From the NCBI GenBank assembly GCA_007134175.1, contig SLLF01000252.1, forward strand, positions 1-6,463: 6,463 bases of DNA, given 5' to 3'. The stretch comes from Kiritimatiellia bacterium (GTDB lineage Bacteria; Verrucomicrobiota; Kiritimatiellia; SLAD01). The notes below the pieces were generated by a model that did no database searches, was not told the DNA's origin, and saw only the letters and a program-made list of their open reading frames with translations. The translations under genes were made by a program, and so were the position numbers. Of this stretch, positions 1 to 6,199 are shown piece after piece (position 1 is the stretch's first letter; each line of letters opens with the position of its first letter).

Positions 1-1210
1 GCAGCAACAAGCCTTGGTGCTGATCGTCCTCGTTGATGTAGGGGGCGTCGAACAGCGCGTCGAGGACGGTAAGGCCGGCTTGGACATAGCGGGCACCTTC
101 CGGCTCTCTGTGCTGTTGCAGGTAGCGGCCGAACCGCAGCAAGCCCTGCGCCGCGATGGCCCCGGCCGAACTGTCCACCGGCTCGTGTGCGTTGAACGGA
201 TCGGCCGGGCGGGCGAGGCAGTCGCCGAGCCGGACCAGGCCGGGCGCGCCGGTATCCCAGTAGGGCACGCCGTCCAGCGGCATCTGCTCGATATAGAAAT
301 CGCAGGCCGCCGCCGCGGCCTGGCGCATCATCGCCAGCACCGCCTCCTTGCCGCCGCAGGATTCGAATTCCGCCGCAGGCACGGTATCGAGGAACTCCAA
401 TTCCTCGGGGTAGCCGCATATGATCCACGCCAGGCCCCGGGTCCATGTGGAAAAAGGCGTGTAGCCTTGCTGTGTGCTGGGGCAGCGGAACTGGCCATCG
501 CGCACATTGAAAATCGCCTCGTGCACCACGCGCCCGCGCACATCGTAATGGTCACGGCCCTCACCATAGTAGACGATGTATTCCGCCGTCGTAGCCGCGT
601 GTTGAATCAACCGGGCCAGCAACGAAATACGGGCATCGTTCTCCCCCATCAGGACGTGCCCCAACCGGTGGCCCAGCGCCAGCGAACGCAGCGAGCGAAT
701 GGTATCGGCGAAGAGCGAGTGAGCGCCGTTAAAGGAGTGAATGAAACCGCGCTCCGGTCCCAGTGTGGTCCAGCGACTGGCCTGCACTGCGCCGGAACAC
801 TTCAAAGCCAGCTCGTAATAGTGCCGTGCCCACGGATCCTCCGGGATGCGCCCTTCATTCATCAAGCGCCATAGGGCCCCATAGGTGCTGACATTGTTGA
901 ACCCGTGATCGTGTACCCCGATGTGGGTCAGGTGCGGGGCCATCAAGGTCACCGTCCGGTCCCGCCCGATGTCGAGGAAAGCGGCGTCGTCCGTGGCGTC
1001 GAACTGCAGCAGGGCCGATCCGAACTGGAACCCCTGTGTCCACTCTGTCCAGCCCTGGGCGGTATAGCGCCCCGCCACGGTGAAGACCGGTGCCCCGTTC
1101 TCCGGCTGGTAGCTTGCTTCCAGGGAGCGGATCGCCACGGCCGAGCGCTCCCAGAAATGTTCTATTTTCCGGCGCAGATCGGCCGGTTGCAGTGTCGTAT
1201 TTATTTTCAT
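1..1210 (-). CDS. GH88-family unsaturated glucuronyl hydrolase, partial (C-terminus beyond window)
   Basis: Reads without a stop for 403 codons from ATG at 1210 to the window edge, so the C-terminus is missing. GH88 enzymes hydrate the double bond of a 4,5-unsaturated uronic acid at the non-reducing end of lyase-generated oligosaccharides and release it. The family's (alpha/alpha)6-barrel landmarks appear in order: GWTEWTQGF (53-61), HDHGF (100-104, its Asp101 matching the conserved HD-GF aspartate), FADT (167-170, Asp169 matching the second catalytic-site aspartate), TWTRGLAW (255-262), GVPYWDTGAP (314-323) and EPVDSSAGAIAAQGLL (343-358). No signal peptide is visible, so a cytoplasmic enzyme is likely. 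A Shine-Dalgarno-like AGAGG lies 8-9 nt before the ATG, inside the last codons of the upstream regulator gene, whose stop is only 2 nt away; translational coupling is likely. Family assignment is strong; the substrate (glycosaminoglycan, alginate, ulvan or similar) cannot be read from sequence. Confidence 0.9.
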   Translation of the reverse strand, partial: MKINTTLQPADLRRKIEHFWERSAVAIRSLEASYQPENGAPVFTVAGRYTAQGWTEWTQGFQFGSALLQFDATDDAAFLDIGRDRTVTLMAPHLTHIGVHDHGFNNVSTYGALWRLMNEGRIPEDPWARHYYELALKCSGAVQASRWTTLGPERGFIHSFNGAHSLFADTIRSLRSLALGHRLGHVLMGENDARISLLARLIQHAATTAEYIVYYGEGRDHYDVRGRVVHEAIFNVRDGQFRCPSTQQGYTPFSTWTRGLAWIICGYPEELEFLDTVPAAEFESCGGKEAVLAMMRQAAAAACDFYIEQMPLDGVPYWDTGAPGLVRLGDCLARPADPFNAHEPVDSSAGAIAAQGLLRFGRYLQQHREPEGARYVQAGLTVLDALFDAPYINEDDQHQGLLL

Positions 1211-1212
1211 AA

Positions 1213-1776
1213 TCAGAACCTCTTGGCTTTTGGTAGGTGGAGAATAAGGAACTGGCAGTCCTGGAGGGACTCGTAGGTGTGTTCCCAAATCGCGTCGAAC
1301 TGGAGGGCCTCACCGGCCCGCAGCTCGTGGGTTTCCGCCGGCAGCCGGATGCGCAGTGCGCCCTGCAGCACCCAGCACAACTCGTGGTCGTCCTGATGAA
1401 TCTCCGGCCGTGACAACCGGGCGCCGCGCGGGGCTCGACCCAGCAGGCAGCGGACATTGCCGTACGCCACCTCCTCGAAGCCGAACGCTTCCGACTGGTG
1501 CGTGGCGGTGGTCTTCTTTTGTGCCGTGCGGGCTTCAGTCAGGGCCAGCAGATCCGCCGCATTCATGCCGAACACGCGACTGAGCCGGAACAAGGTGTCG
1601 AGTTCCGCGCAGGAGTGATTGCGTTCCAGCTTGGAAATCACCGCTGCCGACACGCCGGAGCGTTCGGAGACCGCTTGAATCGTCAAGTTGTCGCGCCGCC
1701 GCAGCGTTCGCAACACCGAAAAATCGTACGGCATAGCCACACGCTTGCGCGGCTCTTTATTTTCCTTAACAATCAT
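1213..1776 (-). CDS. XRE-family transcriptional regulator with C-terminal cupin domain
   Basis: A 187-residue two-domain regulator. Residues about 20-78 form an XRE/Cro-type helix-turn-helix, with LTIQAVSERSGVSAAVISKLE (31-51) as its core. Residues about 105-184 form a small cupin beta-barrel; IHQDDHELCWVLQG (126-139) matches cupin motif 1 and EHTYE (165-169) lies in motif 2, so His127/His131/Glu132/His166 are plausible metal or ligand contacts. Proteins of this architecture usually bind DNA as dimers and sense a small metabolite through the cupin. The stop is 2 nt from the GH88 start, so control of that hydrolase, and probably of the wider cluster, is the natural inference. The start is uncertain: ATG 1776 has no clear ribosome-binding site and lies almost on top of a candidate promoter, so ATG 1734 (Met15, MPYDF) may be the real start. 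Family is clear; ligand and operator are unknown. Confidence 0.9.
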   Translation of the reverse strand: MIVKENKEPRKRVAMPYDFSVLRTLRRRDNLTIQAVSERSGVSAAVISKLERNHSCAELDTLFRLSRVFGMNAADLLALTEARTAQKKTTATHQSEAFGFEEVAYGNVRCLLGRAPRGARLSRPEIHQDDHELCWVLQGALRIRLPAETHELRAGEALQFDAIWEHTYESLQDCQFLILHLPKAKRF

Positions 1777-1785
1777 TTAGCAGTT

Positions 1786-1813
1786 AAAATATACGCCTGC
1801 AGAAATACATCAA
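1786..1813 (-). promoter_or_regulatory. Candidate sigma70-like promoter for the XRE-cupin / GH88 pair
   Basis: On the minus strand TTGATG (1813-1808) is followed after 16 nt by TATTTT (1791-1786), inside an AT-rich 118-nt spacer downstream of the aldolase stop. Transcription would begin near 1779, only a few bases before ATG 1776. The message would be nearly leaderless, or else translation begins at the in-frame ATG 1734. Inferred from consensus similarity and spacing only. Confidence 0.35.
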
Positions 1814-1894
1814 CTCTTTTTAGCCGTTATTTTTTCCCGTTTTGTGTTTGGACTGCCGATCAGATTGCCTGTCCCGTGTCATTCCTGGGTAATG

Positions 1895-2701
1895 TCAATA
1901 AATAGTCACCGGTTCGTTAGGTGCGACAATCCCACAGGCCCGGGCAATTTCAGCGCAATACAATCGCAGTCCCCCGACATCCGAACTGCAATTCAAAAAC
2001 TGATAACCCATGTCCAACAACGACTGCCGATTCTTTGTCGTCGCCACCGTACCGGCAAACTTGCCATGCTGGCGCGCCACCGCCGCCACCCTCTCGCAGG
2101 CCTTAACCACCTCTGGATGCTCCATCTGCCCCGCCACCCCCAGGGCATGGCTGAAATCACCCGGCCCGAAAAACAGCATATCATAACCCGGCAGAGCGGC
2201 AATCTCCTCCAACTCCGTCAACGGCTCCGGGTCCTCAATCTGAAAGATGACAAACCGCTCTCGGTTGGCCTGCTCCACATAATCCTCGCAAGGGACGCCG
2301 CAATAGGCGCCATCGGCATTGCCCCCGTCAACAGGGCGCCGCCCCACGGGGTGGAAACGGGTCATCCGCACCACTTCCCGAGCATCCTGCAGACACATTA
2401 CGTGCGGCACCATAATGCCGGCGGCATCCATCTCCAGGGGACGAATATAATCACTGTAACTGCCTCGCGGCACCCGGCAGAGCGTATCGACATCATAACA
2501 TTTTGCTGCCAGAATCTGACTTTGCAGGGAGGAATAGTCGTTGGGCGTATGCTCCAAACATGTCCACAAACAGTCAAAACCAGCTTGAGCAGCCAACTCG
2601 GCCACTCGAGGATCGGCAAAATTCAATTTAAAACTATACGCCACCTGTCCGGCCCGCAGTTTGGCCAGTACCCGACTCCTACGCATCTGTCGCTTGTTCA
2701 T
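1895..2701 (-). CDS. HpcH/HpaI-family aldolase (2-keto-3-deoxy acid aldolase-like)
   Basis: A 268-residue protein of the HpcH/HpaI aldolase/citrate lyase family, metal-dependent TIM barrels that reversibly cleave 2-keto-3-deoxy (or 4-hydroxy-2-oxo) acids to pyruvate and an aldehyde. Visible landmarks: CLWTCLEHTPND (44-55) with the expected catalytic His51, RVP (76-78) with the pyruvate-binding Arg76, MDAAGIMVPHV (91-101), HPVGRRP (117-123), FQIED (153-157) with metal ligand Glu156, and FFGPGDFSHALG (177-188) with metal ligand Asp182. Length matches the family (about 250-270). AGGA lies about 13 nt before the ATG, a long spacing. The gene lies between the GH2 and regulator genes, consistent with degrading the keto-deoxy acid derived from released uronic acids; that link is inference. 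It could equally act on another 2-keto acid, since the family is promiscuous. Its start overlaps the tail of a PIN-toxin remnant. Confidence 0.87.
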   Translation of the reverse strand: MNKRQMRRSRVLAKLRAGQVAYSFKLNFADPRVAELAAQAGFDCLWTCLEHTPNDYSSLQSQILAAKCYDVDTLCRVPRGSYSDYIRPLEMDAAGIMVPHVMCLQDAREVVRMTRFHPVGRRPVDGGNADGAYCGVPCEDYVEQANRERFVIFQIEDPEPLTELEEIAALPGYDMLFFGPGDFSHALGVAGQMEHPEVVKACERVAAVARQHGKFAGTVATTKNRQSLLDMGYQFLNCSSDVGGLRLYCAEIARACGIVAPNEPVTIY

Positions 2702-2792
2702 ATTTTGTTTTGCATCCTAATAAATTAATGCCATTCCCATCATTCAGCAGACCCTCGACAACGTAAAGGATATTTGTATCGACAGCAATCAT
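2679..2792 (-). pseudogene. Remnant of a PIN-domain (VapC-type) toxin gene, 5' end only
   Basis: A 37-codon frame starts at ATG 2792 with MIAVDTNILYVVEG, an almost textbook start of a PIN-domain ribonuclease: the VDTNIL segment carries the first catalytic Asp (Asp5). After about 14 codons similarity to PIN proteins stops and the frame ends in TAG at 2679, already inside the aldolase gene. Intact PIN toxins are about 120-140 residues, so this is a truncated relic with no likely function. Its ATG overlaps the stop of an antitoxin-like tail as ATGA, the usual arrangement in vapBC operons. The call rests on a short motif plus context. Confidence 0.5.
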
Positions 2793-2845
2793 CGCCTTCT
2801 CATTCTTTTCGCCACCACTTCATTCATTTGCTCGATGCTCCTGTG
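2789..2845 (-). pseudogene. Possible antitoxin C-terminal tail preceding the PIN remnant
   Basis: Directly upstream of the PIN-like start, and overlapping it as ATGA, a frame ends with IEQMNEVVAKRMRRR and TGA at 2789. A basic, helical tail ending exactly at the toxin start is what a VapB-type antitoxin terminus would look like. The N-terminal DNA-binding part is absent: the frame runs back into the GH2 gene, where it is only a shadow frame. The left boundary given is approximate. The support is positional more than sequence-based. Confidence 0.3.
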
Positions 2846-2875
2846 CGGTTGTCGGCGGAATTCGTGCGGGTGTAC

Positions 2876-2890
2876 CGCGGGAGCCCCGCG
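2876..2890 (-). terminator. Short GC hairpin just after the GH2 stop, no U-tract
   Basis: On the minus strand CGCGGG-GCT-CCCGCG forms a perfect 6-bp stem with a 3-nt loop, starting 5 nt after the GH2 stop codon. No run of T follows, so it is not a canonical intrinsic terminator. It could pause polymerase, protect the message end or be incidental. Confidence 0.25.
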
Positions 2891-2895
2891 CCCCC

Positions 2896-5382
2896 TCATC
2901 GCACTCCGGCCAAGTTGCCCACGAACCGCACATCCGGCTTGCGCCGGTTTTTCCACGGAATGACGTGGGGAATGCCGGGGTAGACGTCGAAGAGATTGTC
3001 GGGCATGAGTTTCCTCCCGGCGAGATCTAGACAGACACCCCACACGAACGTGCGGCTTGTGAAAATAGCCTTGCCGGCGTCCATCCGAACCTTGAGATCT
3101 GAGGGCGCCCATTTCAGATCCTTGAAGACGGGCAGCAGGAGTCTGTTCCGCGCCGCCACGGCATCGCCTTCCATGAGCATGGCGAAGGCAGCGGAGGCGG
3201 CCGGACGCTTCCATTTGCGTTTCTTGAATGAAGCGATCCGTGTGGAAGCATTGGGAGGCAGGACCGCGGGCAGGGACTGGTCCATCGGCAGGCCGCCGGC
3301 CAAGTTGAAAAGCCCATACCGTACCGTGCCGCTCCACGGTTGGGACCGCTCGTTGACGCCGAACACGACAATGTCGTCTGCCTCCTCGGCCACGATCACA
3401 TGCAGTGGCTGCATGGCGCGCCGCACCGCCGCGAAAGCCGGCGTACGCCGCAGGTAATAGTCCACGATGGTCCAGCTCCGTGTCGCCGGCCAGCAGTCGT
3501 TGTACATCCAGAAGATCGCCGATGACGTGTCAAACATGCGGCGCCGGAAGTTCTCGCAATACTCGCGCAGGGCTTCGCCCTGAAGCAGGCCGCCCCAGTA
3601 CGTGAACTCCTCGATGCTTAGCTTGCGGATGTCCTTGCCGAGCCACTGCGCGAGCATCTGGTCCGGGTAACTTGGCTCGCCCCAACTATCAACGGAGTTG
3701 TCATGAATCTGCCACGCAAACGACTGAACATAGCGCTGATCCTTGGGCAGGCAGGCCAGCATCGTGGGCAGCGAGGTTGGGCCGAGCGTACCGCCCTCGT
3801 TGGGAAAGCGGCACATCATTCGCCGGTAATCGCGAAAATCCGTGTTCGCAAATCCTACGGACCACGGATGCTGATCTCCCGCCTCATCTGCGTTAGGAAA
3901 CAGACCAACGGGTGAGTACGGCGAACTGGGCTGGTAGTAGCGCCCCGGGTCCTCCTCCGCAAGCAACCGCGGAATCGTCAGGTGAAACAGGGCATGGTCG
4001 GGATACACCACGCCGCGGTCATACTGCCAAGCCCATGCGCCCAACTCCATTTCGTTGTTGCCGCACCAAACCACCAGGCTGGGATGCGGTGCCAGCCGGC
4101 GTATGTTGAAACGCACCTCTTCCCGCACGCTGTTGTGGAAGGTTTCGTCCTGCACCGGGAACTTGGCGCAGGCGAAGATGAACTCCTGCCAGACCAGGAT
4201 GCCCTTCTCGTCGCACAGCTCGTAGAAATCATCCGACTCGTACAAGCCGCCGCCCCACACCCGAAGCAGGTTCAAGTTCGCTTCCAGCGCAAGATTCGTG
4301 ACCTTGTCGTAGCGCTGGCGATTCGCCCGCGGAAAAATCATATCAAGCGGTACAAAGTTGCCACCCTTGGCGAAGATCTTCCGGCCGTTAATCTCGATGA
4401 TGAAGTAACGCCCTTTGTCGGGGTGCGGATCCTGGTTAATCCGCACGTGGCGGAAGCCGATCCGCACTGAACGCTCGCCGATCCGCTTCCCGGCCGCGGA
4501 AAGCGAGACGCGGATTGTGTAGAGCTTCTGCTCGCCGTGCCCCACCGGCCACCACAGCAAAGGGTCGGTCAACTCGACAGAGACCTCCACTGGACTGAGC
4601 CCCGGCTTGATCTCCACGTCCGCGGTCGCCTTCTTTCTCGCCTCGGGAATTTCCAGCGTCAGCGTGGCGCAGCACGGCTTGTCGGTCAGCCCCTCGACAA
4701 ACAACCGGCCCCGGACGGTTCCTGTCTTCAGGTCGGCCGACAGGTCGGCCAACGGAACAAACCGATCCAGACGCACCGGATCGGAGGTCCACTCCAGACG
4801 CACCGGCTTGGTGATGCCCACATTGATCAGGCGTGTGGACCAGTCCCAACTGAACTGGCATTGAGGCTTGCGTAGCCAGTGCCGCTTGTGCAGGCGGGCG
4901 TCCAGCGCTACACCCCAACCCTCGACGGGCTTCTCAGCCGCATGGAAAAGTCCGCTATCGAGATGAACGGTCAGCAGGTTCCTCCCAGGCTTCAACTTGC
5001 CAGTGACCTCGATCCGGCAGGGGTGGAACGAATTGGCGTGCTTGCCGATCTCCTGGCCATTGAGCACGATTGTGGCAGCCAGATCGAGCCCCTCTAAATG
5101 GAGCCACGCCCGCCCCTTGAGCGCCTCCCGCGGCGCAGTGAAGAACCGGCGATAGCTCCAGATGCACTCCTCCACCCAGCGGGCAGCCAGACAGTTGGTT
5201 CCGACATAGGGATCCTTGATCCAGCCCTGCTTCCACGCATCCAGATGGATTTCGCCGGGAACCTCAGCATCTATATACCGGGCCTCATCGACTTCTTCCC
5301 GGTTCGCATAGTCCGCACGCCCCCGCTGACCATCCGTCCAACGCGCCCGCCACGTGCCATTCAAATCGAGTTCCTTGAGCAT
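2896..5382 (-). CDS. Glycoside hydrolase family 2, beta-mannosidase-like
   Basis: Encodes 828 residues from ATG 5382; an in-frame ATG at 5415 would add 11. The inner start is preferred because GAGGAG precedes it by 11 nt and MLKELDLNGTW resembles GH2 N-termini. GH2 beta-mannosidases remove terminal beta-linked mannose from oligosaccharides by a retaining mechanism. Numbered from 5382: N-terminal sugar-binding-like domain with QFSWDWSTRL (176-185); immunoglobulin-like domain about 195-315; TIM barrel with KGGNFVPLD (339-347), LRVWGGGLYE (373-382), VWQEFIFACA (397-406) and WCGNNE (439-444), Glu444 being the expected acid/base. The nucleophile is probably Glu529 in FPNEGGTLG, an atypical version of the usual SEFG motif. 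YNDCWPATRSW (627-637) is another family mark. Length fits beta-mannosidases (about 820-890). No signal peptide is seen. Family is secure; mannosidase activity is likely, but another GH2 specificity remains possible. Confidence 0.92.
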   Translation of the reverse strand: MLKELDLNGTWRARWTDGQRGRADYANREEVDEARYIDAEVPGEIHLDAWKQGWIKDPYVGTNCLAARWVEECIWSYRRFFTAPREALKGRAWLHLEGLDLAATIVLNGQEIGKHANSFHPCRIEVTGKLKPGRNLLTVHLDSGLFHAAEKPVEGWGVALDARLHKRHWLRKPQCQFSWDWSTRLINVGITKPVRLEWTSDPVRLDRFVPLADLSADLKTGTVRGRLFVEGLTDKPCCATLTLEIPEARKKATADVEIKPGLSPVEVSVELTDPLLWWPVGHGEQKLYTIRVSLSAAGKRIGERSVRIGFRHVRINQDPHPDKGRYFIIEINGRKIFAKGGNFVPLDMIFPRANRQRYDKVTNLALEANLNLLRVWGGGLYESDDFYELCDEKGILVWQEFIFACAKFPVQDETFHNSVREEVRFNIRRLAPHPSLVVWCGNNEMELGAWAWQYDRGVVYPDHALFHLTIPRLLAEEDPGRYYQPSSPYSPVGLFPNADEAGDQHPWSVGFANTDFRDYRRMMCRFPNEGGTLGPTSLPTMLACLPKDQRYVQSFAWQIHDNSVDSWGEPSYPDQMLAQWLGKDIRKLSIEEFTYWGGLLQGEALREYCENFRRRMFDTSSAIFWMYNDCWPATRSWTIVDYYLRRTPAFAAVRRAMQPLHVIVAEEADDIVVFGVNERSQPWSGTVRYGLFNLAGGLPMDQSLPAVLPPNASTRIASFKKRKWKRPAASAAFAMLMEGDAVAARNRLLLPVFKDLKWAPSDLKVRMDAGKAIFTSRTFVWGVCLDLAGRKLMPDNLFDVYPGIPHVIPWKNRRKPDVRFVGNLAGVR

Positions 5383-5478
5383 AGCTCTAAAATCTCCTCG
5401 GTTTTTTCCGGTCATTCATCCAGCAGAATGGCGACGTACCCAGCAGGCCGTTGTTCGACGCTGTTTACACATTTCGAG

Positions 5479-5507
5479 AGTCTACACCATCCCCTTGTCG
5501 TGAGCAA
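5479..5507 (-). promoter_or_regulatory. Candidate sigma70-like promoter for the GH2 gene
   Basis: On the minus strand TTGCTC (5507-5502) and TAGACT (5484-5479) are separated by 17 nt, the optimal spacing. Transcription would start near 5472, giving a leader of about 90 nt before ATG 5382. It lies in the 150-nt spacer after the toxin stop, so the GH2 gene can be transcribed independently of the toxin-antitoxin pair. Based on consensus match only. Confidence 0.4.
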
Positions 5508-5566
5508 AGCGTTCAATATTAATGCGCAGGCGACTTAGTGTTCCGCATACGATTGTTCGATTTTTC

Positions 5567-5818
5567 TTATCTGTAGACATCTTTTCTGTGTCCGATGCGA
5601 AGCACGAGTACTTCGTCATGCAAGATCGCAAATATGACGCGATAATCACCGACGCGATATTTGCGAAGGCCTTCAAACTCCCCTTTTAGTGCGGGATACT
5701 TTTCGGGGGTACTGGATAGATCTGCTTCAACCTGATCGAGTATGCGCCGAGCCTCAGGCTTTCCAATGCCCTTTAGATCGCGCTTAACCGAGCTCTTGTA
5801 GATGATGTTATAGGCCAA
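5567..5818 (-). CDS. relE: RelE/ParE-superfamily toxin (type II toxin-antitoxin)
   Basis: An 83-residue toxin with the compact RelE fold: N-terminal beta-strand YNIIYKSSVKRDLKGI, paired helices, then LRKYRVGDYRVIFAI and a closing VLRIGHRKDVY. RelE-type toxins cut mRNA in the ribosomal A site; the Arg in YRVIF, the Arg in GHRKDVY and the final Tyr sit where RelE's catalytic and binding residues lie, so an active mRNA interferase is plausible. The start codon is TTG (5818-5816), with GAGG placed 7 nt upstream inside the antitoxin gene, and the two genes overlap by 11 nt, so translation is probably coupled to and held below that of the antitoxin. Length is typical (80-95). Fold assignment is strong; RelE-like ribonuclease versus ParE-like gyrase poison cannot be fully separated from sequence, but the C-terminal residues favour RelE. 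The gene symbol is family-level. Confidence 0.88.
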   Translation of the reverse strand: MAYNIIYKSSVKRDLKGIGKPEARRILDQVEADLSSTPEKYPALKGEFEGLRKYRVGDYRVIFAILHDEVLVLRIGHRKDVYR

Positions 5819-6023
5819 GAGACTTCCTCATATCGCCACTGCTCAAAGCGCCATCAGAGGTGTCCCGTAGGCGATCCAGTGCGATCTGCAGGTCGGCATA
5901 ATCCTCCAGGTAGGCCTCGACCGCTTTCTGTATTAGAAACGATTTCGACCGCTCAGCTTCGCGAGCGACCTTCTCAAGCTCTCCCGCCAGAACATCCGGC
6001 ATCCGGACAGATATTGTAGTCAT
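5808..6023 (-). CDS. Ribbon-helix-helix antitoxin (RelB/CopG-like)
   Basis: A 71-residue antitoxin. TTISVRMPDVLAGELEKVA (2-20) gives the N-terminal beta-strand and first helix of a ribbon-helix-helix fold, and SKSFLIQKAVEAYLED (26-41) the second helix; the dimer's paired strands insert in the DNA major groove. The remaining tail, ending SSGDMRKSLGL, is the usual flexible segment that wraps and neutralises the toxin. It is first in the operon; its TAA lies inside the toxin gene, an 11-nt overlap. AAAGG stands 6 nt before the ATG. A promoter with inverted repeats over both its -35 and -10 elements is just upstream, as expected for autorepression by the antitoxin and toxin-antitoxin complex. Family and partner are clear; cognate specificity is inferred from adjacency. 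Confidence 0.88.
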   Translation of the reverse strand: MTTISVRMPDVLAGELEKVAREAERSKSFLIQKAVEAYLEDYADLQIALDRLRDTSDGALSSGDMRKSLGL

Positions 6024-6048
6024 GTTGCACCTTTTGTGTTTACCTGTA

Positions 6049-6082
6049 TTACAACGTAACCTTGAGTGCGTCGACTGTCAAG
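6049..6082 (-). promoter_or_regulatory. Promoter and probable operator of the toxin-antitoxin operon
   Basis: On the minus strand a perfect -35 TTGACA (6081-6076) is followed after 17 nt by a weak -10 TACGTT (6058-6053), with the antitoxin ATG about 23 nt beyond the predicted start site. The palindrome TTAC-GTT-GTAA (6059-6049) covers the -10, and CTTGA...TCAAG arms (6082-6061) bracket the -35 region. Such symmetric sites within promoter elements are what a ribbon-helix-helix repressor would bind. Confidence 0.5.
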
Positions 6083-6199
6083 AATCCAAATGAAGGGTTT
6101 AGGACTCTTTTGCAAAGCGGGAAAACCGTTTTTTTCAGGAGTCGTTTTGTCGTTGACGCATCAAGGGCTTAATGATGGTTCGGCCTCCTATCTGTATAC

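Noticed and set aside
14..874. Plus-strand frame of 286 codons opposite the GH88 gene
   Set aside because: It lies antisense to a reading frame with clear GH88 motifs; its product is Arg/Ala/Gln-rich with no recognisable domain, as expected for the complement of GC-rich coding sequence.
855..1457. Minus-strand frame of 200 codons spanning the regulator-GH88 junction
   Set aside because: It is out of frame with both the cupin regulator and GH88, each of which has clear family motifs in its own frame.
1844..2728. Plus-strand frame of 294 codons, longer than the aldolase gene it opposes
   Set aside because: The minus strand carries all HpcH/HpaI active-site residues; the antisense product has no family features and is a mirror of the aldolase's codon usage.
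2789..3337. Minus-strand frame of 182 codons ending in KRMRRR
   Set aside because: Everything upstream of about 2896 is a shifted shadow of the GH2 gene. Only the last codons, outside GH2, are considered as a possible antitoxin tail.
3982..4470. Plus-strand frame of 162 codons inside the GH2 gene
   Set aside because: It is antisense to the GH2 catalytic core with its conserved VWGGG and GNNE motifs, and has no domain of its own.
5421..5449. Repeated CCAGCAG heptamers in the GH2 leader (also near 6451)
   Set aside because: The repeats are too short and irregular to distinguish from chance in GC-rich DNA; no CRISPR-like periodicity exists anywhere in the window.
5482..5676. Minus-strand frame of 64 codons overlapping the toxin's 3' end
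   Set aside because: It is a frame-shifted shadow of the RelE gene continuing into the spacer; no ribosome-binding site or recognisable motif.
6121..6140. AAAACC-GTTTTTTT segment considered as an intrinsic terminator
   Set aside because: The only pairing is a 5-bp AAAAC/GTTTT arm with a one-base loop, which cannot form a stable hairpin, and no gene ends next to it.
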